DNA of 64,000 nt from Casuarina equisetifolia (Eukaryota; Streptophyta; Magnoliopsida; Fagales; Casuarinaceae). This document shows positions 46,246-58,691 of this stretch, piece after piece. The notes under the pieces were generated by a model. The model saw nothing but the letters and a program-made list of their open reading frames with translations, did no database searches and was not told the DNA's origin. The position numbers and the translations under genes are program-made. Location of the stretch: positions 29,969,258-30,033,257 of the forward strand of contig CM052354.1 in NCBI GenBank assembly GCA_028551475.1, given 5' to 3'. Position 1 is the stretch's first letter, and each line of letters opens with the position of its first letter.

Positions 46246-48084
46246 ACTTGAATCTCCATCATCTTTGAAGACGTGAAGAAAGATAACTAAAACAATATAA
46301 TTGAAATGTAGAAGAAAGAATATGATTGAAATATAAATGGTGAAGTTCAAACGAGAAACCATCAAGATTAACCCACATTATCAAGCTCTAACCATCAAAA
46401 TAAGGCATCTGACTAATCCAATCCACATGTGTTATCTCCAGAAGGATTTTTGAAAAATAACTACGGTTTAACAAAGGAACGATATTCATTAGTTTGCTGG
46501 AATGCTTGAAAAACATTTTGATTTTGCTAAAAATTAAGATTTGCAACCTTGTAGAACTATAATGAATTTCTTATGTCGTGGAATAACTAGGAAACATTTC
46601 AACCAAACTCTCTTTTTTCTTTTTTCTTTTTTTGAATTATGAATATATGAATTTATTCATCTAAAAATAAGAGAATACTTTCTTTTACCCTTTTATATTG
46701 CCTATTTATTGATTACTTAATGGGTAAAATGTTTTGAAGTAAGATACACAGAAAAAAGTAAGTCCCACAAAGATAATTTTCTTAAAATGTTCATTTAAAT
46801 TTAAATTCTAATATTATATAACTATTTTGGTGCCTTACTGGGCCTTTGGTTTGTATTTTGGTGCCTCATTAATTGCCAACTTCTTTAATTATCTTATGTC
46901 CTGTTATTGTTGCTTCCAGTTAAGACATAAGACTCGGTTGTACTGATTCTACCTGTAACTTCTTCTTGTCTATTTTTCTTTTGCATGAGCTCCATTTAGA
47001 AGTTCCTTGCGTATTTAGGGGATTTCTTGATTGGTGGAGAATAATTGTTGGGTAATCCTTTTATTAATTTGAAGGTTATGCTGAATATCCATAAATAAAT
47101 AGATTGAAGGTTTACACTAGGGTGCCATAGTTGGGGTTGTGCCATAATTAGGCTTCTTTATGGCCTAGAATTGATGCCTTGCTGATGAGGTGACTCATAA
47201 ACTAACAAACCATGTAGGTTTAGAGATTTATTTACTTATTCGAGCTTTGTTGCTTCAATTAGATCATATGTTTGGTAAAGAAAGGTGCTTTTATAGTTGA
47301 AATCAGTTATATATTTTTTCAGAGGGAATTGTCTAATTGCTATTTCATACGCTTTTACATTAATTGGAGAGAATGTTATAGTCAGTTTGTGAAAGGTGGT
47401 GTATTACTTTAAAGGTTTTGTTTAATGGCCATAAAAGGAGGTTTACTTCCTATCATTTGGGGTGTACAATACATAATAAACAATTAGACACCTTTCATTA
47501 TATTTTAGATGTTCCATGATATGGTTTTCCTCGAATTTATGCTTATCTTGCCTTTTCCAAGTTTAACTATTATATGTTCCTTAAAAGTTTGCTATTAATT
47601 GCAATGAGGAAAAAGAGGATGACTATCAGCATTTTCGTAAAGCTGTGAAGGAAGATTGGGTCACCATGAAAGAATATTACCAAACTATAGGTCACCCCTT
47701 TAGAATTCCCATTGGGTACTATCTACCTATTTTTAGACACTATAAAGGGTATTATTTCCTTATCAGGCTATTGATGCATTTGCTAAGAGGGATCAAGTAC
47801 ATGCTGGGAAACTTCTTGGAAAGGTGGGATTCTCATCTTAATTATGATTGGGTTTTTATATTCATGGTTGGATGAGACTTGAAGCAATTGGGTTTAATTT
47901 ATCTTGGTTCATTCATTGCAAATTGATCTAAGTGCACAGTGCCATTATGTTACATGAAGCCCATTCCTGAACATTAATTTGAGCAGATTATGCAAGCCCT
48001 TAGTTAGATTAACACCTTTGATAAATTTGTCAATTTTGTAAGTTTTTTTTTTTCCTAAACACTATTACTACTAACGCTTGGATT
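46246..48084. other. Mostly unassigned; possible ankyrin-protein fragment
   Basis: 46,246-47,560 has no recognised coding sequence. At 47,600-47,700 a plus-strand frame reads EEKEDDYQHFRKAVK then DWVTMKEYYQTIG, which reminds me of the start of plant ACD6-like ankyrin-repeat proteins. No ankyrin repeat follows and stops intervene. I would not call it without a database search. Confidence 0.3.
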
Positions 48085-51000
48085 TTTTATTTAGGGGCCA
48101 GTGACCATACCATCTGTGATGAAATTTTTTTTTCTCACATCACAACTTCATCTTACTCCTTCATGAGTGTTCATCTTCGCAATGGCAAAGTCACATCTGT
48201 GACTAAGATTGGCATTATCAATCTTAGTCCCTACATTAGTTTTAAACATGTTTTATTTGTCCTTGAATTTCATTTTAATCTCATTTCTATGTCCAAAATT
48301 TGTCATGAAAAGATTGTCACGTTGTTTTAACTTCTGACATTTGTCTTTTCCAGGCCCGTTCGACTGGCAAACCGATGGGCTTGAGTAATATGCGTTAAGG
48401 CCTTTATTTTTGGACATTTCTTCCAGCTATTTTTTATTTATCTTTTTATATTTCCCTTTCCAGGGACAAATTTTGTAATACTCAATTTCTTTTCAATAAT
48501 AATAATATTTTACTTTCCCAACAAAGATTGGGTCATAATGCTTCCTTCCCTCATCCCAAATGCCCTTTTTGCCCTTTAGCCAAACAAACTTGTTTTCCTT
48601 TCCCTTCCACCAACTCCTCCCATGTCACCTCTCTTTTCAACTTCATTCACCTTGACATTTAAGGGCCATATCATACCGTTCATCACAATGGTTCCTGTTA
48701 CTTTCTCATTATCGTCGATGATTATTCCCATGGCATTTGGGTTTTCCTTATGCAATATAAGTCCTTCTCTCTCATATCAAACACTTTCTCATGCTTGTCC
48801 GCACTCAATTCCATTACTCTATTTAGCGTGTCCGTTGTGAGAATGCTCGTGATTTCTTTAACCACAAGTGTCCCTCTCTTTTCTCTTCACATAGGATCTT
48901 ACATGAGAGTTCTTGCTCGTATACCCCACAACAAAATAGGTTGTCTTATGCAAGCATTGCCACCTTCTGGAGGTTGCTCATGCCTTCAAATATCTTGCTA
49001 CCACTCTTAAACCTTTTTAAGGTGATTATGTGGTCACTGCTACTTATATGATTAATTGGACGCCTAGTAGGATTTTGGATGGTCAAACTCCTTTTGATCT
49101 ATTGTTTGGCAAACAACCTGACAATCGTCACCTTTGTGTTTTCGGTTGTTTAGGTTATGTTACCATCCTTGGCCCTCAAGACAAGTTGGGTCCTTGCGCC
49201 CTTAAGTGTGTCTTTCTAGGTTACCCCTCATCTCAATAAGGTTATCACATGTATGATCCCACATCTAGTTGGTTTTTCATTAGCTGCGACGTAGTCTTCC
49301 ACAAGGACATTTTTCCATTTCAAGATCAACTTGTTTCCTTTACACCACTAGAAGCTTTTCCTGCTCGGTCTTTTCTCCATGATGAGGACTCCTCTGGACT
49401 AGTTCAATTTAAGCCTCGCACACTCATACCAATTGCACCTTTTGTGGTTACTTCCCCAACACTTGTTCCACCTGCCTCATCGGTGGTTACTGTTTCTCTA
49501 GAACCCTCATTAGCTGACCCTACTATTGGTTCCTTGGTCGATCCAGTTCTTGTTTCTCCAACCGACTCTGTTATGTACTCTCCAAATGACTCTTCTATGG
49601 ACTTTGACGATCGTTTGGCCGTTGTCCCTGTAGCATCTCCAATGTTGTCACCTCTTCCTCGTTGCTCTGGCCGCTCCACTTGTCCCCCCACTTAAACCAA
49701 AGATTACATTTGCTCCAATCTTCATTCATCAAGTACTCATTATCCTGCCTCATCCTATGTTAGTTTTGTCAAACTCAACCCTGAGCACCTTTGTTGCATT
49801 AGTCACATTTTTTAGGACTAGGAGCATGCCTTTTATTCTGAGGATGTTATGGACAGTCATTGGTGCCAAGCTATGGAAGTTGAACTTCACGCCCTTACTA
49901 ATAATAATACCTGGGACATTGTTTTACAGCCTTCTCATTGAAAACTGATTGGTTGCAAGTGGTTTACAAAATCAAACACAAAGCTTATGGGTCTGTGAAA
50001 TGCTTCAAGGCTCGCTCGGTGGCTAAGGGCTTCACTTAACAAAAAGGTTTTGACTATCATGAGACTTTTTCTCCTATTGCCAAAGAGGTTACTGTTCATT
50101 CTTTTCTCTCAGTTGTTGTATCTTGAGATTGGCTTCTTTATCGAATAAATGTTCACAATGCCTTCCTCCATGGTAATTTGGACGAAGAAATCTATATGGA
50201 TCTTCCTCTGAGATTACATAGATAGGGGAAATCTGCAATGGTACACTAAGTTCATTGCGGCACTTACAATTACTCAATTCCGCCAATCTCGGCATGATTA
50301 TGCTTTATTCACATAGGTTCGAGGTACTTCATCAATCTATTGTTTGATATATGTTGATGACATTCTCATCGTGGGCAACAATGCACATGTTGTTGGTAAC
50401 TTTAAGAAATATTTGCATTCCATTTTTCATATTAAGGATCTTGGTCCACCCAAATACTTTCTCATAATAAAAATTGCATGATCAAACAAAGACATTTGTC
50501 TTAATCAACATAAGTTTGTCTTGGAGATCATCTCAGATGTTGGTTTATTAGGATGCAAGACAACTGTTATTTTGATTGAGTAAAACATGAAGTTAACCAC
50601 CATTGAGTATGATGATGGGATGTCCCCGTTGGAAGAAGATCCCTTGCTTATAGATCCTTCTAGTTACAAGAGATTAGTTAGGAAACTTCTCTGCCTCACC
50701 ATGACTTGACCTAATATATGTTATGCCGTGAAGATTTTGAGTCAATGCATGCATGGTCCAAAGCAGTCACACATGAATGCTGCATTGAAAGTTGTGAAAT
50801 ACCTGAAAGGTTGTCTAAGTTTAGGAATTCTATTAGCTCGTAATTGCAATATGGAGATGACTGCTTATTGTGACACCGACTATGCCATATACCTGATGAG
50901 TCGAAGATCTATTGCAAGGTTTTGCATAAAATTGGGTAGCTCAATATTATCATGGAAGACAAAGAAACAGTCTACAGTTTCCTTATCATCTGTTAAGTCT

Positions 51001-51340
51001 GAATATTGGGCAATGGCAAAGACAACTTGTGAGATAATTTGGCTATGAGGTTTACTTAGAGACCTTGGAATCTTGCTAATAGGTCCCACCAGTCTATTTT
51101 GTGACAATGATGCACACTCAAACTTGTTGCAAATTCAATGGTTCATGAAATAACTAAACACATGAGGTCGATTGTCATTTCACCAAGGATAAGATTCAAG
51201 AGGGCATAATCATGACAAGCAAAATAAGAATCACCGAGCAACCTACAGATATCTTCACAAAACCTTTATGTCAAAGACAACATTTGTATCTGCTGAGCAA
51301 GGTTGGCGTTCTTGACATATATAGACTGCTAGCTTGAGAG
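48085..51340 (+). pseudogene. Copia pol of element 1 (PR-IN-RT-RH), degraded
   Basis: Protease start at ~48,085 reads YLGASDHTICDE, where active family members have DSGA, so the catalytic Asp and Ser are replaced. Integrase: GHNASFPHPKCPFCPLAKQT, then FNFIHLDI, stop, GPYHT (~48,640-48,670), SCYFLIIVDDYSHGIWVFLM, MINWTPSRILDGQTPFDLLF (49,040-49,110), CVFLGYPSSQ. Reverse transcriptase: AMEVELHALTNNNTWDIV (~49,870) and ICLIYVDDILIVGNN-like with the catalytic YVDD at 50,350-50,361. RNase H: KYLKGCLSLGILL, MTAYCDTDYA, STVSLSSVKSEYWAM (50,728-51,048). Many stops and frameshifts; no product expected. Confidence 0.85.
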
Positions 51341-51344
51341 GGCC

Positions 51345-51571
51345 TATTGGAGATACGTTACAACAGTTGTCACGTCCTTATTGTTTCTATATTTGATTAT
51401 TCTAATTTCTCCATGCTTGGAATTTAGATCATTGTATATAGTTTGTACTTATTTCTTTCTTTTACAAAGACAGTCCTTAATCTATAATAAGGACTCTTTG
51501 CACTCATGATTTATTTTAGCAATACATAAACAGTTTCCCAAGGTCTATGCTTTCATTTTACTTTTCTATCG
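51345..51571 (+). repeat. 3' LTR of Copia element 1
   Basis: Follows a purine-rich GCTTGAGAGGG tract and starts TATTGGAGATACG (family start TGTTGGAGATACG, first G mutated). It ends near CTTTTCTATC, aligned with the end of the element 2 LTR. Right end approximate. Confidence 0.7.
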
Positions 51572-53062
51572 TATTGAATAACTATAAAGTCTAGACACTC
51601 AACCCCAAAAATCCCAAAGCAACTAACACAAGGCCCTTTTTTCGACGACAACACACCCCCTTAACACCTTCATGCCACCCCCTTTATTTACAATGAAACA
51701 ACCCAACCAAACCTGCCAAACCTTTAGGCAACAGTGCGTCCAGTTTGGTGCAATAGGGCATTTATCCGATCCCCATCTTCCATCGCTGTAGGAACAAATA
51801 TCTCATCATTTCTCTCTCTCATACACACACAAACGAGAGAGACAGAGAGATAGAGAACCTCATCTGTAGTCTGTTTCGCCCCAAGCCAAACACCATTAAA
51901 TAAAAAAATAACTAAGTTGTGTAAGAGTTTCTCGTGATCACAATAAGCATCCATGATCCTTTTTAGTTGAGTGCTGCTCTTTATCTTATAATAGTTCAGT
52001 TGCCATCCTAAAAAAGCAAGCTTGAAATTAGCTTATAATGCATAAAAAATGCATCACAAAGCACATTAGAGTAGGTTAGTTTGTAAACCATGACCAGGGA
52101 GAGAGAGAAGGAAAGAAACCTACCTTCTGACTTTTACCATGATGTGTGTAGGCTTCTAGTTCACACTCTCCTAACTAGTCTTTAATAGCTCCTGGTTCAT
52201 CTCGTCTCAAGCTTCTAAGGTGTGTGAAGGATGCAAAAGGAAAATGGCCTTCTAACTCAACCTTTTAAAGCAAAGAATGGGTTCCTTTCTTTTCATCCAT
52301 CTCTCTCTCTCTTCCTCTCTCCCTTTCTCCCTCTCTCTCGTCCATCCCTTTCTCTTTCTCGGAATGGCACCTAAGACGCTCTTAAGATCAGGAAAACGTT
52401 TTCAATTTTCAATTCTTCTTTTACTCCCACCACCTGCACTTCACCTACCAAAACTTCATTTACTTCAACATTTACTCCCATTTACTTCAACATTATACAC
52501 CCACCACCTACACTTCATTTACCAAAACTATTTTCTCTTTCTTCTTTTATTTATTTTCTCTTTTTATTGCTTGCCTATGCAAAGGCAAAAGACAAAAACG
52601 AGGAAATCTCGCTTATGCTCTAGGAAAAGCTTTACAAAGTTGTAATTGCAATTGTAATTTCAAGCGTCTTCCCAAGTTAAATGAATTTGGACAACGTTTC
52701 ATAAGCCTAGCAACTATGACATTTTCGATAATAACAACAAACAAACAAACAAACAAGCAGAGCCTGTAGTAACTTTCAAAGTTGAACTTCTATATATGAA
52801 GGCATGTTTTGATCATCCCTGGTTTTGGACCAAGTTCATTTAGCTCTTAATTTCTAATCATCCATGTCCCATGCTATTAGTTGTAGAAACAACAATGCTG
52901 AAATGTCCACAAATCTTTGCGTTCACTTTTCCTATCAATTATGTGGAAACTCTTTATAGAGTCATAATTCATTATGAATGAATTTTTTACTGCTACAAGT
53001 TTATGCTTCTATAAAGTGGAGACCCATGGCTGAATCAACAACGAACTTTGATTATTAGCTTT
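51572..53062. other. Gene-free stretch with pyrimidine tract
   Basis: No recognised gene. 52,297-52,365 is a CT-rich low-complexity tract. The ORF after the ATG at 52,364 is Leu/Phe-rich and looks like chance. A small (CAAA)n run lies at 52,738-52,756. Confidence 0.45.
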
Positions 53063-53282
53063 TGTAAGAATGGGCCCAAGCTTACCAAAACTCATGAGCA
53101 ATAGTAGGAGATAGTCCACACCTTATAAGCCACAGATGCTTGCATCTTCGTTCTAATGGGGACTAGCTCTCTCTTAACACTTGCCTGCACTCCCACATTT
53201 TTGGGTTTCCTACAAGGGGGGCCCGATCCATCACCATCAGTTTTGAAGTGACCTGGTTCTAATACCATGTAAGAATGGGCCA
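53063..53282 (-). mobile_element. TRIM element on the minus strand, one LTR truncated
   Basis: On the minus strand, GGCCCATTCTTACA (53,282-53,269) is the last 14 bases of a first LTR. TGGTATTAGAACC, a Met-tRNA-type primer site, follows directly. An ~89-bp internal region follows, then a complete second LTR (53,179-53,063) starting TGTTAAGAGAGAG and again ending GGGCCCATTCTTACA. The complete LTR is 117 bp, about the size of the 37.2-kb TRIM LTR but of unrelated sequence. The first LTR is cut exactly where the Copia element 2 LTR sequence begins. Confidence 0.75.
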
Positions 53283-53487
53283 TATCGACTACTTCCATAT
53301 TTGAGCTATTCCAGTTATGGTACAGATATCGTTTGTATAAGGAAATTATTTATGTAATTATTCTTCCTTTCTTATTCCACTTCTTGTATTATAAGTAGGG
53401 TTCTTGTATCTATTTTTCTTCAAGCAATACAATACAATTTCCCAAGCTTTTGCCTCTCCTTCATTGCTTCCTCTCTATTTCCTCTCG
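53283..53487 (+). repeat. 5' LTR of Copia element 2 (left end missing)
   Basis: Contains TATTATAAGTAGGG (53,387), a likely TATA region, and a CAAGCAATACAATACAATTT stretch. It ends at TCCTCTCG, directly followed by the primer site. The left ~45 bases present in the 3' LTR are replaced by TRIM sequence. Confidence 0.85.
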
Positions 53488-53502
53488 TGGTATTGAGAGC
53501 CT
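53488..53502 (+). other. Primer-binding site of Copia element 2
   Basis: TGGTATTGAGAGCCT adjoins the 5' LTR and resembles the TGGTATCAGAGCC site complementary to initiator Met-tRNA, with a substitution and an inserted base. Confidence 0.8.
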
Positions 53503-53595
53503 ATATGGTTCATTAACTTTAGCTTCCGCTCTTCTCATTTTTTTTCACTTTTTTTTTTTTTTTGCATCCATTTTTTTTTTGGCTACTTCTCTCCA

Positions 53596-55260
53596 ATGGC
53601 TACTTCCAAGCCCCTTCTTTTGGATGCCCCCCTTGTTAAAGATGCTTCAAACACTAAATACCTCTTTCCATCGTGTCTGAGCCGAGCCTTTAGGGTCCTG
53701 TTGTACAGGCACTTGGTGCAGATTCCCAGCCTTCAGAATTGTCTAAAGGGGGCTCTCACCCTATTGGGCCTCTCTCTGCCCAGCCCCCCCTCTTCTGGAT
53801 TCCCGGCCAGCCCTCACTCAGAGTGAGGGCCCCTGGTTCGACCTTTTCGACCTCGGCAGGCTCTGCCCCTACTTTTCTTGAACCTAACCCGACTTTTGGC
53901 TCGGGTTGGTATCTTGTGGGTTAGGCACCCAACCCAGCTTCCTTGGGTTTGACTCCAAATCACTACCCACCTTTCCCGACAGGCCTCTAGGCAAGTCAGG
54001 CACCCAACCCGACTTCCCTAGGTTAAAGTGTCAATCCCTACCCGGTTCACCATCCCAATCAATTCACCTTTGCAACCCCGATTGATTAATTAGAACCCAA
54101 CAATCCACTATACACTAGTGGCTCCGACAGTCCAGAACTTTGCCTTGTTGCCCAATTCCTCACCGGCACTGATCACCAAGGATAAAGAAGGCTTTCTCGA
54201 CAGCTCCATCCCCATTTCGACAGACCCTCGATTGGCTCACTAGTGGCGAAAATGCAATCAACTAGTCCATTCTTGGCTTGGCAATTGCATCAAACCCGAC
54301 ATTGTTGCTGCTTTACTGCCGACCGAAGACACTTGCATGTTATGGTCGCACATCACAAAGATGTTCAAGAATATCGATCGGGCAAAACTCTTCTCTTTTC
54401 ACCAGTCTCTCAACGACTTGAAACAGGGCAATCTTGCGATTGCCGTTTGTTTCAATCGCCTCTCCGCCCTAGGGAATGAACTTGATCTCACGGAGGAACT
54501 GCTTCAAGGACCTGAGGATACTTTTCGACAGTATTGCGCCATCAAAGAGCACCATCACTACACGTAATTTCTCCTGATTCTCAACGAAGGGTTCCTCCCC
54601 TTTTGGTCTCAAATGTTGGCAATGGACCCTTTGCTGACACTTCGCCGCTTATACCACTTGGCCATCCAGGATGAAAATCAACATCTGGCCTTCTCGAAGT
54701 ACATCCGTGTCAGTGAAAAGGTACTGTACTCCTGGCAGCTCGAGCTACTCCAACGCAATGAGCAATCGCTCTTCAGACAAACGCTCTCCCTTCACCCCTG
54801 ATTTTCTCTCACAATGCGACCCTCCCCTCCATGCAAGTTCCATTCTTTTTCATCTGATGGTCCCAAATCCAACATTAGATCTGACGGTTAGATTGGCTTC
54901 TCTTCTAGGCCACTTAATAACCAGGCCGCGAGCATGCTTCTCCCTAGACCTGGGCCACTCCATCACTGGGCCATGCATGCACTTCTCCTCAGGTCTAGGC
55001 CGCTCGACAATTCACAGGCCACAACCACGCTGCTTCCTTACCAAGCCACGAGCGTGCCCGCGTTTGGGCCATCCAACGTTGCTAATGAGCCTGCTCACCA
55101 CACTCAGTCCACTAAAGGCTCCTCCCGACGCAATAGCCCAAAAGGCCTTTTTTGTAACTATTGCAAGCGCCCTCACCACTCCAAGGACACTTATTGGAAA
55201 TTACATGGCTATCCCAGCAATTCTTATGGCAATATTCGGGATATTTCTTCTAATCAGGTT
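53596..55260 (+). pseudogene. Copia gag of element 2
   Basis: A first ATG in a plausible context is at 53,596. Recognised Gag blocks lie at 54,165-54,560: KDKEGFLDSSIPIST, WRKCNQLVHSWLGNCIKPDI, LLPTEDTC, then FKNIDRAKLFSFHQSLNDLK and GNLAIAVCFNRLSAL. QDENQHLAFSKY follows near 54,670. The zinc knuckle at ~55,150-55,205 reads CNYCKRPHHSKDTYWKLHGY: the first two Cys and the His are in place, but the fourth ligand (Cys in the family, as in TCWKLHG) is Tyr. An in-frame TAG after RLAH and other frame changes disrupt the protein, which would normally form the virus-like particle. Confidence 0.8.
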
Positions 55261-58200
55261 TCTGTAAACCATGATCAAGTGCCTCAGCCTCCTCCTAACA
55301 AACAATTCCAACATATTCTTAAAGCCATTTCTCAACTTGGGGTGCCCAATAAGAGTGCCAGTTTTGCAGGAACTTCTTTTTGTCTTAATTCTATTTCTAA
55401 CTTTGCTTGGATTATTGATTCAGGGGCCAATGATCACATCGTTTGTGACGAAAAAAAATTTTCTTACATCAACAACCTATCCCGTTCCTCCATGTCTGTC
55501 CATCTTCCCAATGGTCAAGTTACTTCTGTTACCAAGATTAGTCACGTCACCCTCAATTCCCACATTACCTTACATAATGTCTTATTTGTCTCTACCTTTC
55601 AATTCAACCTTATTTTCGTTTCTAAAGTTTGTCTTGATAATGATTGTCGTGTCGTCATGGACTCCTCTCTTTGTTTCTTTCAAGCCCGTTTGACTGGCAA
55701 ACTAATGGGCTTGGGTAAAGTGCACCAAGGCCTTTATTGTTTGAGCTTTCCTTATGTCTTCTTTTGATTTATCTAGTTGTAATCCCTCTCTTACTGAGAT
55801 TTTTTGTAATGCCTAGCTTAAAAATAAAAAATAAAAAGTTCAATTTTTTGTCTCATCAATGTCTTGGTCACAATGCTTCTTTTCCCAATCCAACATGTCC
55901 CATTTGCCCTTTGGCCAAACAAACACGGCCATCCTTCCCTCTTAGCACCTCCCGCACTAAGTCTAATTTTTCCCTCATCCACCTAGACATATGGGGCCTT
56001 TATCACACGCCTCATTGTGATGGATCCCGCTACTTTCTTACCATCATTGACGATCATTCCCGTGGTACTTGGGTTTTCCTCATGCAATCCAAATCTCAAG
56101 TCTTTTCCCATATCAAATACTTCCTTGCCATGGTTTGTACCCAATTCCACTACATTGTTCAGCACATTCGGTTTGACAACACTTGTGATTTCTTTAATCA
56201 CGATTGTTCTCAGTTCCTCTTTGTCCACAGCATCCTTCATGAGAGTTCTTGCACCTACACTCCTTAACAAAATGGAGTTGTAGAACACAAACATCATTAT
56301 CTTCTTAAGGTCGCTTGAGCCCTCAAGTATTAAGCCTCCATTCTGAAGTCTTTTTATGGTGATTGTGTGATCATTGTTGCCTACTTGATCAATCGCATGC
56401 CTAGTAGGGTTCTGGATGGATGGACTCTGTTTGAGCTCTTTTTTTGGAAACACCTAGATACTCAACACCTTCGGGTCTTTGGCTATCTCTGCTATGTTAC
56501 CGCAGTTGGCCCTCGAGATAAATTGGATCCTCAAGTCTTACGCTATGTCTTTATGGGATATCCTACTTTACAGAAGGGTTATCACACTTATGATATGGCT
56601 ACTAGTCGCTTCTTTGTTAGCTAAGATGTCATTTTTCAAGAGGATGTGTTCCCTTTTCAAGCTCAGTTGGTCTCTCCTTGATCATTGGCTCCCTCCATAA
56701 CTATGTAGCCCTCCCTTCCGAGAATAAAGATTCTCCTCATTCTCCACCCTTTTTACTCATTGGGCCTCCTTCTTCGGTGCCTACTCTGTCTATCGAGCCA
56801 TTGATCGAGCACCCTCCTGAGTCTTCAAATCCTCTAGATGCTACACCTCCTCTTAATACTGCTTTTACTGCTACTCCTGATCTATCATGCTCCATTGATG
56901 ATAGTTTGGCTTTGGTTCCATCTTCACTGTTTCCTTTGCCCCCTCCGGCACCTTACCACTTGGGTCAAAGCATGCAACCCCCTACCTGGACCAAGGACTA
57001 CATCTGCTCTACCCTTCATTCCACCAGTACTCACTATCCAGTTTCCTCTTATGTCAGCTTCGCTCAGCTTTCTCCTAAGCATTTTTGTTGCATCAATCGC
57101 ATCTCTAAGGAATAGGAACCGATGTCCTACCATGACGCTGCTCAAGATCAACGTTGGCAACAAGCTATGGAGGCCGAACTTCAAGCCCTTATTGACAACC
57201 ATACTTGGGACATTGTTCCTCAGCCTTCTCATCAAAATCCCATTGGCTATAAATGGTTATGTAAGATCAAATATAAGGCCAATGGATCTATTGAACACTA
57301 CAAGGCCCGATTAGTTGCCAAGGGTTTTACCCAAAAAGAAAGTTTTGATTATCAAGAAACCTTATCTCCTATGGCTAAGGAGGTTATTGTCCGTTCCTTC
57401 ATTGCCATTGCTACTTCTCATGATTGGCCTCTCCATCAAATGGATGTGCATAATGCTTTTCTCCATGGTGATCTCGATGAAAAACTCTACATGGATCTTC
57501 TACCGGGTTTACACAAACAGGGGGACTCTCGGGTATGTCGTCTTCACAAATCCCTTTATGGACTTAAGTAGGCCTCCTGATAGTGGTATGCTAAGTTCAC
57601 CATGGCCCTTACTGCTACTCATTTTAGACAATTACGATATGACTATGCCTTATTCACTTGGCATCGAGGTACTTCTGCCATTTATCTCCTCATTTACGTT
57701 GATGATATTCTCATTATAAGAAATAATACACTTGCCATCAATGATTTCAAGAAATCCTCCATTCCACTTTTCGCATCAAGGAATTAAGTCCACCTAAATA
57801 TTTTTTAGGAATGGAAATCGCTTGTTCTCAACGTGGTATCTGTCTCAGTCAAAGGAAATTTGTCCTTGAAATTATTTATGATACCAAGTTATTAGGATGC
57901 AAGCCTGCCATCATTCCCATTGAACAAAACGTAAAGTTGACAACAGTAACTTATGACATTGTTGTATCTCCATTGGAAAAGGACCCTCTTCTCAATGATT
58001 CATCCATTTATCAGTGATTAGTTGGCAAACTTATTTACCTTACTATGACCAGACCTAACATATGTTATGCAATGCAAATACTCAGTCAATTCATGCACAA
58101 CCCAAAATAATCGCACATGGATGCATCGTTGAAATTTGTAAAATATTTGAAAGGTCATCCAGGTTTGGGTATTTTGTTATCTTGCAATTGTAACATGCAA

Positions 58201-58683
58201 ATGACAGCTTATTGTGACACCGATTATGTCATATATCCTATGAGTCATAAATCCATAACTAGGTTTTGCTTTAAATTGGGAAATTCTTTGTTATCATGGA
58301 AAACAAAGAAATAGTCTACTGTCTCATTATCCTCTGCAAAATCAAAGTATTGAGCTATGACGAAAACAATTTGCAAGATAATTTGGATGCGAGGACTACT
58401 TCGAGACCTTGGCATTTGGGTGAAAGGAACTACAACCTTATTCTGTGATAATGATGCAACCATCAAACTTGCAGCAAATCCAATAGTTCATGAAAGAACA
58501 AAGCACATTGAAGTCGACTGTCATTTCACAAGGGACAAGATTCAAGAAGGTATCATCACAACAAGAAGAATTAAGACTATAGAACAACTTACAGACATTT
58601 TCACCAAGCCTTTGTGTCATAGGCAACACACATATCTATTGAGCAAGCATGGCACTCTTGACATTTACCAGTCACCAACTTGA
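55261..58683 (+). pseudogene. Copia pol of element 2 (PR-IN-RT-RH)
   Basis: Protease: FAWIIDSGANDHIV with the catalytic Asp codon at 55,417. Integrase: GHNASFPNPTCPICPLAKQT (55,870-55,925), FSLIHLDIWG, FLTIIDDHSRGTWVFLMQ; the catalytic second Asp region reads IRFDNTCDFF; a stop follows YTP just before QNGVVEHKH (56,265). DGWTLFELFFWKH and YVFMGYP come next. Reverse transcriptase: QAMEAELQALIDNHTWDIVP, ARLVAKGFTQKESFDYQETL, LHQMDVHNAFLHGDLDEKLY (57,122-57,571), a stop after LYGLK, and YVDD at 57,695-57,706. A frameshift near 57,780 precedes FLGMEIACS. RNase H/C-terminus: VKYLKGHPGLGILL, TAYCDTDYV, LFCDNDATIKLAANPIVHER, ending at a stop at 58,681. At least four lesions. Confidence 0.85.
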
Positions 58684-58691
58684 AGAGGACT

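Larger units (their letters stand above)
48085..51571 (+). mobile_element. Ty1/Copia retrotransposon 1, 5'-truncated, decayed
   Basis: Retains, in order, protease, integrase, reverse transcriptase and RNase H remnants and a 3' LTR (51,345-51,571). No gag or 5' LTR is found. Copia order (integrase before reverse transcriptase) is clear. It is the same family as element 2: both share GHNASFP..CP.CPLAKQT, and the 3' LTRs begin with nearly the same TTGGAGATACG. Stops are frequent. Confidence 0.85.

Noticed and set aside
52277-52645. 122-codon ORF with a Leu-rich start as a secreted or membrane protein
   Set aside because: It overlaps a CT-rich low-complexity tract, has no recognisable domain and no gene-like flanks.
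53596-53924. Overlapping plus-strand ORFs near the Copia 5' end as separate genes
   Set aside because: They sit between the primer-binding site and the Gag core of the same retrotransposon and are alternative frames of its decayed 5' coding region.
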